A stretch of DNA of 64,000 nt from assembly GCF_003589595.1 (NCBI RefSeq), contig NW_020654422.1:16086368-16150367 (forward strand). Reading direction: 5' to 3'. Positions 58,601 to 64,000 of the stretch are shown here, in pieces. The notes under the pieces were generated by a model. It was given only the letters and a program-made list of their open reading frames with translations. It was not told where the DNA came from and made no database searches. The stretch's first letter is position 1. Each line of letters begins with the position of its first letter. The position numbers were made by a program, and so were the translations under genes. This stretch comes from Hyposmocoma kahamanoa (lineage: Eukaryota; Arthropoda; Insecta; Lepidoptera; Cosmopterigidae).

Positions 58601-60179
58601 CATAAGCGACTATAAAAATGCAGTCGCGTGTGTGCATCGATGCAATCGGTCAAATGTAGCGACTAACAAGTCATCAAGAGCAACATATCCCTCAACAACT
58701 ACGTGAAATGTCCCGGAGACGAGGTCTCGGATCATTTTGCAGGTCTAGCCTCGGATACACTTGGCAGTACTTATACAAATGTCGCCCAAGAAAGTTGTGG
58801 CGAATAGTGCTGGGTACATACTNNNNNNNNNNGGCCTTATTGCTATGTAGCAATTTGTTCCAGTAAACCTTAGGATATAAATTTGGGATGTTCACACAGG
58901 GTGCAACCAAAGAATATCATTATAAGTACACTACACAATAATTATTAATAAACTCATATACATAGATAGAAATATCCATACAAATATTATTAATACAGAA
59001 CAATACATAAATAATAATATTAAATTCTTATATACTTTAAAAGAAAAAAGAAAATTGAAATAATAAGTATAGAAAATAAATGAAAGAATAATGGAGAAAA
59101 AGACAAAACTTAGACTTGAGGAAGTCAACCTTGACACGTTTGAAGGAATGAAGAGAAGGGGAACCTTGAATCGATTCAGGGAGAGAATTCCACAGTCTGA
59201 TTGCGGAAACGGTAAAAGAGTTGGAATAAAAATTAAAGAAGAATGTTTAGTAAGAGTGTCAGAGGAGCGAAGCATTTATGAATGTCAACGTCTGAATTTG
59301 AAAATTTATTGCAAATGGATCTTCCATAGTTAACCAGGATACAATACTACAGAAGTTGACCCTCATATCAGACTTGCTATCACAATTTGCCTTGTCCTAC
59401 AACAAATCGTGATTCTGGTAAAGTTCAATCAGTAACAGCACGGTTTCGTTACTCCACACTACAGACATGTTAAGGGCCACGTGCGCACACGACTACACTT
59501 GGCAGCAAATGAAGTGGTACTGACGTATCCCACGTGGGTTTCTCTCGGAGCGGCAACTTGCAACATGTTCCGCATCACGTAAATGCGTCGCAAAATGTTG
59601 CGCGGCTTGATGCGGGACACTCGGCAACGTTGCAAAGTCACGTAGATTAGACTGTTGCGCATCGCGTTGGGAACATTTTATCGCCTAGTGTATCCAAGAC
59701 TTTATCCTACAAAACTGGAACGAAGTTATGCTCGTATTACTACTCTAGAAGCTGCTGAATTGGTCGTTTCAAGTCGCAAAAAAGTAGATTTAGTCACAGT
59801 CGTTTTAAAGTTATAAGATGTTTTCTGTCTACCCTATGAGCAATGTTAGCCCATCCACTTATTTGCGATTAAATCGACTAAATTAAAACTTTTATTATAG
59901 GTGCTAATCAAAATTTAAATACTCGATTATGTTATATTGTGTTTTACGCCATCGCTAGCGACAATTGCTACTATAATAAACTCATGGTGAGGTACAGACT
60001 TCATGTTAAAAAAATTGTTGCAGTTAATCGGTCGAAACGTCGGACAGCTATTTAAGAAAGAAGTGTACATTCTAGATCTGCCTACCATGCATACAGCTAA
60101 AGAGAAGCCCCGAAGCGCCGTAGACACGCCAGAGGGCGCGGGCCTAGAAAACCTTTTCACGGCACACGCGCCCACGTAG
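40601..60179 (+). CDS. Xpo5: Exportin-5, interrupted by an assembly gap
   Basis: Fifteen exons are visible: 40601-40737, 43119-43278, 43853-44071, [N gap], 44902-45043, 46090-46273, 46697-46860, 47040-47207, 48764-48981, 49525-49816, 50580-50808, 51637-51785, 52575-52736, 55627-55830, 56577-56750, 60024-60179. Phases agree throughout except across the gap. The first three give 172 aa including VIVEMIKREWPQQWPTLLAE, a signature of the importin-beta-type N-terminal HEAT repeats. The later exons give 746 aa, with VKNVRRHAAGLLVKLGSK, TPSGNPIWRNPC and TYEALRPRF. Compared with the ~1200-aa human protein about 290 residues are missing. Exportin-5 carries pre-miRNAs and other double-stranded RNAs from the nucleus with RanGTP. 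Exons are strikingly GC-rich; introns are AT-rich and full of SINEs and MITEs. The 46273 donor (GTCCAT) is weak. Confidence 0.95.
42073..42270 (+). repeat. SINE S1 in exportin-5 intron 1
   Basis: A near-complete family member: CCGTGGCCGAACGG box A region, GGGTTCGATTCCC box B, and the body down to TATGTTGAGTGTGT. It is paired with an inverted copy at 42472-42675. Confidence 0.9.
42472..42675 (-). repeat. SINE S1, inverted partner
   Basis: A minus-strand member with box B GGGTTCGATTCCC and the same body as 42073-42270, about 200 bp away, so a transcript through both could fold into a long hairpin. Confidence 0.9.
43556..43810 (+). repeat. SINE S2, copy 2
   Basis: A tRNA-like head (CTGTGACCTAACGGTTCACA, GGTCCTGGGTTCTAAA) then the tail AGTTTGAAACCAGGCATTTC shared with 19433-19640. 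It ends about 40 bp before the exportin-5 exon at 43853. Confidence 0.65.
44609..44618. other. Assembly gap (10 N) inside exportin-5
   Basis: Ten Ns, a placeholder for unknown length. The exportin-5 exons encoding about 290 residues expected here are absent from the 830 bp between the flanking exons, so they are probably in the gap. Confidence 0.9.
45521..46004. mobile_element. MITE M3, copy 1, nested inverted repeats
   Basis: The outer ends are ACAATGATCGGAAAAAGGTG and the inverse at 45983-46004. Inside, 45752-45790 and 45947-45980 are inverted repeats around ATACATGTATAG and ACAAGGAGCG. A related element lies at 56095-56466. No ORF. Confidence 0.65.
46542..46615 (+). repeat. tRNA-like SINE head (family S3)
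   Basis: GTGGCTCAAATGG (box A-like) and GGTTCGAGTCC (a perfect B-box core) lie at the right spacing. The arms pair poorly and the sequence runs into a T-rich tail, so I call it a SINE and not a functional tRNA gene. Confidence 0.55.
47877..48172. mobile_element. hAT-type MITE M2, copy 2
   Basis: The ends CATAGTTTCCCAAAGTGGTT and the inverse of CATAGGTTCCCAAACTTTTT match the copy at 13404-13673 in the opposite orientation. The 8-bp flanks are not a clear duplication. Confidence 0.75.
48189..48326. repeat. Degenerate 16-18-bp tandem array
   Basis: Eight units of the type ATTCGCAAAACATCAT follow each other with several changes per unit. The array starts 17 bases after the M2 element and lies in an exportin-5 intron. 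Confidence 0.8.
49324..49484 (-). repeat. SINE S1, partial, just before an exportin-5 exon
   Basis: Minus-strand family member (GCACACACTCGGCACAGCC to GGCCACGGAGGC) with internal deletions. It ends 40 bases before exon 49525-49816 and so lies within or next to its branch-point region. Confidence 0.8.
50066..50388. mobile_element. MITE M4 with GC-rich subterminal repeats
   Basis: The left end GCCTTTGCACACGGCAC...AAGCGCCACCGACGCG is matched inverted by CGCGCGTCGTTGGCGCTT...GACGTGTGCATAGAC. Multiple ACGCGC motifs fill both ends. A similar style of element lies at 58363-58650. No ORF. Confidence 0.7.
51040..51330 (+). repeat. Interspersed repeat R4, type copy
   Basis: CAGTAGTGTGGCAATTACTG to GGCGCCCGACTTGTTCGTCC. 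Parts recur at 2300-2560, 10500-10830, 36240-36400, 53720-53800, 55380-55450 and 57175-57340. The element type is unknown. Its copies create short open frames that are not genes. Confidence 0.65.
52808..53175. repeat. 194-bp tandem duplication
   Basis: TTTGATTTAAATAAACAATA starts at 52808 and again at 53002, and the two units match over about 170 bases with few changes, including GCATTGATGCTTGTTGATGA. It lies in an exportin-5 intron. Confidence 0.9.
53400..53590 (-). repeat. tRNA-like SINE fragment
   Basis: A minus-strand head at 53515-53585 (GGTCGGTTCGACTCCCGG-type box B, GGTAGCTCAACGG box A). A short inverted repeat TTAGAAAATTTCGTTTACCA precedes it at 53459-53518. Confidence 0.55.
53805..54217 (-). 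repeat. Interspersed repeat R3, copy 3
   Basis: The reverse complement of the families at 895-1255 and 14593-15040 (CCACCTCTAAGGATGG, TCTTTTTTTGTTAGAAAG on the minus strand). A mariner end is inserted at its boundary (54219). Confidence 0.7.
54219..54735 (-). mobile_element. Second mariner family, 5'-truncated
   Basis: The minus-strand frame from about 54735 to 54286 gives the C-terminal catalytic half: EGIIMVDYLEKG, HQDNAPVHKA and YSPDLAPSDFYLFP. I count 34 residues between the last two aspartates (DD34D). The 3' TIR begins CGAGGGGTGATCCAAAAGTA at 54220 after a TA. The N-terminal half and other TIR are missing. It differs from the mariner at 15.8 kb in sequence. Confidence 0.88.
54892..55085 (-). 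repeat. SINE S1 in exportin-5 intron
   Basis: A full-length-looking minus-strand copy, from AACGCACACACTCAACATAG to GGCCACGGAGGCAG, with box B in GGGAATCGAACC (inverse). Confidence 0.9.
55500..55570 (+). repeat. SINE S1 head fragment next to an exon
   Basis: CTGCCACGCAGAGGTCCCGG and GGGTTCGATTCCC are the S1 box-B part. The fragment lies about 60 bases before the exportin-5 exon 55627-55830. Confidence 0.65.
56095..56466. mobile_element. MITE M3, copy 2, diverged
   Basis: Shares ACCACCAAAT and the end TGGAACACC...GATCATTGT with 45521-46004. The left end is poorly preserved. Confidence 0.5.
56998..57165 (-). repeat. SINE S1, partial, joined to R4
   Basis: CGCACACACTCAACATAGC to GGGAATCGAACC, broken within the tRNA head; R4 sequence follows at 57175-57340. 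Confidence 0.75.
57640..57860. mobile_element. GC-rich nonautonomous element
   Basis: A sharply GC-rich block inside AT-rich DNA; one end (57815-57860) is the inverse of 1785-1845. Short open frames within it are composition artefacts. The element class is unknown. Confidence 0.5.
58363..58650. mobile_element. MITE with CACACG-type ends
   Basis: TACACACGGCGGC at the left and GCGTGTGTGCAT at the right are imperfect inverse ends, with repeated GCGATGCA motifs. Style resembles M4 at 50066-50388. No ORF. Confidence 0.45.
58823..58832. other. Assembly gap (10 N) in the last exportin-5 intron
   Basis: Ten Ns. An open frame translated across it (58692-58910) is an artefact. Phases of the flanking exportin-5 exons agree, so no coding exon need be missing here. 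Confidence 0.9.
59460..59710. repeat. GC-richer repeat-like block
   Basis: GGCCACGTGCGCACACGACT recalls 53237-53262 (ACGTGCGCACACGACC) and contains many GTTGCGC/GCGCAAC motifs. It is probably another MITE, but the ends are not clear. Confidence 0.35.
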
Positions 60180-60191
60180 TCTAATTAATGA

Positions 60192-60197
60192 AATAAA
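60192..60197 (+). terminator. Exportin-5 polyadenylation signal
   Basis: AATAAA 13 bases after the exportin-5 stop codon at 60177-60179, implying a very short 3' UTR. Confidence 0.6.
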
Positions 60198-60315
60198 ATA
60201 CCACTAGCCATATCTACTCGCAATGTTGAACATTCTACTGTGAATAACCATTTATATGTTATTTAATTATATTATTGAACTGTACTACTTTGTTTCTTTT
60301 ACACCGCCGTAACAG

Positions 60316-60466
60316 GTTGACAGAAATTGAAAACGGCCCCAACATTGACATGTTTGACTTAACTGACCTGACTGCGCTAAATCCATTCCAGGCAGCTCGG
60401 CCCAAAGTCGCAACGTTTATTGAGAAAAATATTATGAACATCTCATTAGACGGTGGAACCATTTGA
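60316..60466 (+). CDS. Orphan candidate terminal exon, unknown protein
   Basis: After a pyrimidine-rich stretch and CAG (60313-60315), an open frame reads LTEIENGPNIDMFDLTDLTA, then LNPFQAARPKVATFI and ends EKNIMNISLDGGTI with TGA at 60464-60466. AATAAA follows at 60515-60520. The composition looks protein-like and GC-neutral, unlike the neighbouring repeats. I do not recognise it. It could be an alternative last exon spliced from exportin-5, the last exon of another gene hidden upstream, or part of a transposon. LINE sequence starts about 110 bases later, which favours the last. Confidence 0.35.
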
Positions 60467-60514
60467 AAGAGGCCAATAGAGCTGACACGACAGTGGGCGA
60501 CTTGAGCGAGAGCG

Positions 60515-60520
60515 AATAAA
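60515..60520 (+). terminator. Possible polyadenylation signal after the orphan exon
   Basis: AATAAA 49 bases after the TGA of the orphan open frame. Confidence 0.35.
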
Positions 60521-60578
60521 GCACGAGATACTGCTATATTCGCAACCCTACAGCCCTACTACTAGCCCTACAACTCAT

Positions 60579-60726
60579 CACAACATATAAAACTACCTCC
60601 ATTATTTGTAGACTACGACTTGGTCACGTGACAACTCCTGCCCACCTGTTCAAACTCAAAATCGTTCCCGACCCTGCATACCCCTGTGGGGCCTATGGTG
60701 ATTTAAATCATATCTTCTTCTCCTGC
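60579..60726 (+). pseudogene. LINE C-terminal zinc-knuckle-like remnant
   Basis: The plus frame reads CRLRLGHVTTPAHLFKLKIV then DPAYPCGAYGDLNHIFFSC, the Cys/His-rich tail typical of jockey-like LINE ORF2 proteins. It is cut off by the mariner remnant that follows. Confidence 0.75.
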
Positions 60727-60732
60727 CAAAAA

Positions 60733-61672
60733 AATGATCGTGTACCAATCACTATTCACGATACAACGACTCTCCAAAGCAACAGTAGTCACGTGTCCAG
60801 TTTTATTAAAAAAAGAAGCAATCATCCGCTTAGAGGCACTTTGAGTCACATGCCTGTCTGTTTTGGTCACACGACGCGCAGCATCGACGTTTTTGTTGTT
60901 CACAGCAGTGGACGGGCGACCATCACGAAATCGTCACTGAGATTCACACAACCGTTTGAATTCTGCAAACCAGCTATAAATAGTCTTGCATGGTGCTTCA
61001 TCGCCAAAAGCAGTTTGAAGCGCTGAGCTGTTAAATTACACTTAATCTTACTATGAAAATTTTCACGAGTTAAATCCATGGTGATGTAGACAACCAATTT
61101 CTAAAATGACGCCACAATGTAAAAATAAGTGACAGTCAGATGAAACAAACTGTATTCTACAGCCAGAGTTCCATTTTCAAATGTTGTAATTACTTTTTAA
61201 ATATATTATTAATTAATAATAAATTGAACTTAATAAAAATTCATTCAATAAATATATTTGTAAAACTTAATTTAGCGTAAATTGGAAAATGTTTTCTTTG
61301 TAAAATTAAAAATAAGGTATTTAATTAATAATATTATTTATTAATAAACTATTGTAACTATAGTGAAAAAATAGGGTGGTTTGCATCAATATTAGACATA
61401 ACTGGTTGAAGACTGTACCACCTCAGTCAACCGTGACCATGGGACCTGTAAAGGGCCCGAAACGTCGGTTAGTTTGAAAAAACAAATATACGCGATTTAA
61501 ATCCGGAAAAATAGTTTCATTTCCTATACATAATAAACAAATTAAAATTGAATTTTTTAGTGTTTCGTACGAACTTTACTTCGCAAAAGATTTTTTGTTA
61601 GCTAGTTTATCGACCAAATAGTTTCATTTCCTATTTTTAAATATTGTTTATGTAAGTAGCCAGTTCCGGAAA
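60733..61672 (-). mobile_element. Mariner remnant of the 15.8-kb family with an insertion
   Basis: Sequence matches 15831-17111: MDLTREN start near 61078, then SASKRMIASFFNKTGHVTTV near 60800. The third-aspartate half is missing and an internal deletion joins distant parts. At 61204 the copy breaks and resumes at about 61634 (AAATATTGTTTATGTAAG), so about 430 bp were inserted. The insert carries the ~95-bp module R5 at 61434-61527. The terminal CAGTTCCGGAAACTT is present but the last TIR bases are not. Confidence 0.85.
61434..61527 (+). repeat. Module R5, one of three copies
   Basis: GACCATGGGACCTGTAAAGG, GGCCCGAAAC, then GGAAAAATAGTTTCATTTCC. Copies also at 4147-4241 and 40254-40347 (diverged). 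Each has a hairpin GGGACC...GGGCCC followed by GAAAC. Confidence 0.75.
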
Positions 61673-61715
61673 CTTCCCTATCTATTGCAGTAAAAAAACA
61701 GACTGTAATCAATAA

Positions 61716-61721
61716 TTTATT
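61716..61721 (-). terminator. Leucyl-tRNA synthetase polyadenylation signal
   Basis: AATAAA on the minus strand about 27 bases after the stop at 61748-61750. The mariner remnant ends about 45 bases further on. Confidence 0.55.
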
Positions 61722-61747
61722 TATGCATAAACCTCTTAGATCTACTG

Positions 61748-63276
61748 TTATTCATATGTGTAAACCATTTGCGTGCCTACAGGCAGGTTCGTTCCGTTGG
61801 AGACTAGCTCTATGGCGTTTTTAGTGACGTCCACTTTTAATACTGCTGAGTTCTCTAGGGTAATACATTTAGTTTCATGATTGCCGGGTACTGGGATTTT
61901 GCGAGGTCCTAGGACAGAGTCCTTGTATCGCCATAACTTTAGTCTGTTCACATCTGAAAAAAGAATAAAGGTATCAAGGAATCTTATTTGACGACTGTAA
62001 GATTTTTCGTTAAGGCCTATGTTCAGCAGTGGACGTCTTCCAGCTGATATGATGATGATTTTTAGTGGATTTTTCATTGTCTCGCAAGACAAATGCGATA
62101 TTTTCAAGGTTTGTTTTAAAAACCAAAATTAAGAAATAAGCAGTAAACAGTAATAAATTTATTTATCGGCTTCTTTTTATATAGAAGCACTTTGGGTTAC
62201 TGTTTAAAAAGTTATGAAATATTATTTACAGTGGTAATTTTATATTTAATTTTTTTTTAATATATAGGTACCTTTGATAGCTTTAACCTCTTTGGCAATC
62301 TTCGCTTTAACTTTTTCCACGGAGTCTCCATCTGCTACGCTTACAGAAATAGAGAAGAGGCCATTGCGCGCTATAGGGTTTACGATGATCATATCAACGC
62401 CCGCCTCGGCGCTGAAGTTGATGTGGGGTTGACCAGGAGCACAGTCCTCGCGCGTCTTCTCTGGCGCATCTGGCGCTTCCGTGAATTTCACTTCTATTGA
62501 ATCTAGCTGTAATTTTGAAGGTTATATTACAAGCATGGAGCATATGTTTGCATTAGATCGATGTTGCGTGGCATGTGATATTTTTGTCGATCATTATAAA
62601 AGTGGTGTAAGTCTATATTTTAAAACACATGTTTTTTTGATTAAAAGTATCGCATTTAGTCATATCTTGTTTCATTATAAAAGTGAAACAACTACAATAA
62701 TTGCACTAAAGTCCCATAGATGGCATTACTAGTTTACTCAGAGGACTAAAATTACTACACATTAATTTGCTTAAAGCTCATTATTTCAAAATTTAATTAC
62801 AATGACTTATTTCACTTTTATAATAAACGACACATTTATAGTAGTAATTTTTAAAAAGTCATCTGATTATTATGTGCTACCTACAGAATGAAAGAATGCA
62901 TAGCAATAAATTCATTATAATGTAATTCGGACTCTATTTACCAGAAAGCACAGGATTATTAATACGTGTACAGACAAGATACACGTACATCCCTGATACT
63001 TGGAATTATTTGTTATTATTGCTAAAACTGACCATATGTTTTATAAATTTATAAAAATATGCTTACGTCTAAGGTAGTCATTAGGTATTGCCTATTGTCC
63101 AACAGTACTTGCGCCTCGTCGAAAGGCAGTCCCACGGACAGAGCGTCGATGCCCACTCGTTCCATGTTCTCTCGTGTTGTTTGCACAAATGGCATCACAC
63201 GTTTCATGTACTTCTTTAGTTCGGCAACTTCGCCCAGCTTGCTTGATATCGCTTTGTTGTCGGGCAGACCTGATGG
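61748..63276 (-). CDS. Lars1: Cytosolic leucyl-tRNA synthetase, C-terminal part
   Basis: Three minus-strand exons, 63276-63067, 62506-62272 and 61953-61748, join in frame to the last 217 residues; the rest lies right of the window. The sequence reads PFVQTTRENMERVGIDALSV, EVKFTEAPDAPEKTREDCAP, AIKDVNRLKLWRYKD and GPRKIPVPGN, ending VGTQMVYTYE. This corresponds to the C-terminal extension of eukaryotic and archaeal LeuRS, beyond the Rossmann and anticodon-binding domains, which contacts tRNA and, in animals, belongs to the enzyme studied as a leucine sensor for TORC1. Catalytic motifs are not in this window. Intron borders are standard GT-AG. Confidence 0.93.
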
Positions 63277-63309
63277 CTGGGGTCAAGAAGGAATAGTTAG
63301 TATTTCTCA

Positions 63310-63810
63310 GTTTTAGGGCGCTGGCGAGCATTCGCCTGTAAAGATTCGTTTTTGAGCATTACTAGTAATATAACATCCAAGATTCGATTAGGCTGCGATT
63401 CCACCAGAGATGTGCGACGTAGAAAAGCGTGCATGCGAGTGCCTCTGAGAGTCCGCAAGTGCCCCTGAGAGCCTGAGAGAGCCCACGAGAGCCAGGTGTG
63501 CCCACGAGTGCCTTTGCCTCGCTGGCACTCAAAGGTTCATAGACATAAAAAATGCACTTAATGACATTCAAAAGCACTCGCACTCTTAAGTAAAGATTTA
63601 AAAACATTTCCAATATATCTGGTGGAGTCGCAGCCTCAATCTGAACAGATTGTTACATTACAGGCGAATGGTCTCGGTGAAGGAGGCTACCGAATGTTAC
63701 AAGTGTTGCGCAACGAATGTTCGGCCTTCATCCCTCATCGCCTGTAATGCTCGCTTGTGAACGTTTCATTACAAGTATTTCTTGTTCGCAGTGAAGTAGC
63801 GCCCTAAAAC
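63310..63810. mobile_element. MITE with perfect 13-bp TIR, host of a nested MITE
   Basis: GTTTTAGGGCGCT at 63310-63322 is exactly inverted at 63798-63810. Subterminal CAGGCGAATG/CGAGCATTCGCCTG motifs recur. Without the nested insert it is about 255 bp. It lies in a LARS1 intron. Confidence 0.75.
63391..63635. mobile_element. Nested PIF/Harbinger-like MITE
   Basis: The ends GGCTGCGATTCCACCAGA and the inverse of GGCTGCGACTCCACCAGA bound 245 bp, flanked by TTA and TCA (a decayed TWA duplication). The interior has a GAGTGCC/GAGAGCC microrepeat. An 83-codon open frame here is an artefact. Confidence 0.75.
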
Positions 63811-64000
63811 CGTAATATAATTATAATTTATTTTATGTTCATAACATTAATGCCCAACAAAAACACAATCGTCCATATGCTACGATCCTGATACTGATCT
63901 TCTAACTCATTACTGCATCAATTTTTTATGTTCCAGTGTTAAAGCACATTTTGTTGTTGAGAAGTCAATGTTGAGAGTAATAAATCTGTGACATTTGCCG

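Noticed and set aside
58692..58910. Open frame with XXXX
   Set aside because: It is translated through the 10-N gap and has no biological support.

Overview
This is an animal, most likely moth or butterfly (Lepidoptera), nuclear genomic window. Genes are split by introns with GT-AG borders, the DNA is AT-rich, and tRNA-derived SINEs, mariner elements and many MITEs interrupt it. The order-level placement is inference from repeat style and protein character. Two runs of ten Ns (44609-44618, 58823-58832) mark scaffold joins of unknown true size.

Seven genes can be supported by joining exons by hand. From left to right: a tetraspanin (minus, 1583-11950, last exon beyond the left edge); TDRD3, a Tudor/UBA/OB-fold RNA-granule protein (minus, 24896-28128, complete, 696 aa); an unrecognised 533-aa acidic protein ending in a run of TQT-type motifs (minus, 29686-32020); the copper chaperone ATOX1 (plus, 32684-33087, 72 aa); the centriolar WD40 protein POC1 (minus, 33463-37498, 624 aa); exportin-5 (plus, 40601-60179, with roughly 290 residues lost at the first N gap); and the C-terminal end of cytosolic leucyl-tRNA synthetase (minus, 61748-63276, continuing past the right edge). 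These are ordinary housekeeping or conserved genes with no operon logic. ATOX1 and the TQT protein are divergent across about 660 bp. ATOX1 and POC1 converge with almost touching 3' ends.

The left third (1-24 kb) is a transposon graveyard around the long tetraspanin introns: LINE endonuclease and RTE-type remnants, hAT-like MITEs with 8-bp target duplications, a PIF/Harbinger-like MITE with a TTA duplication, a broken mariner with recognisable terminal repeats, and two inverted copies of a MITE with an outward TIR of about 35 bp. The middle (24-40 kb) is gene-dense, followed by a foldback element of about 1 kb with arms near 300 bp. The right third (40-64 kb) is exportin-5, whose GC-rich exons sit in AT-rich introns crowded with SINEs and MITEs, then a LINE tail, a second mariner copy and the LARS1 end.

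No wholly new system was established. The items most worth checking are the TQT-motif protein, a near-perfect 71-nt hairpin at 21367-21437, an orphan coding-like terminal exon just after exportin-5 (60316-60466), an overlapping reading frame at the TDRD3 C-terminus, and a duplicated splice acceptor in the TQT gene.
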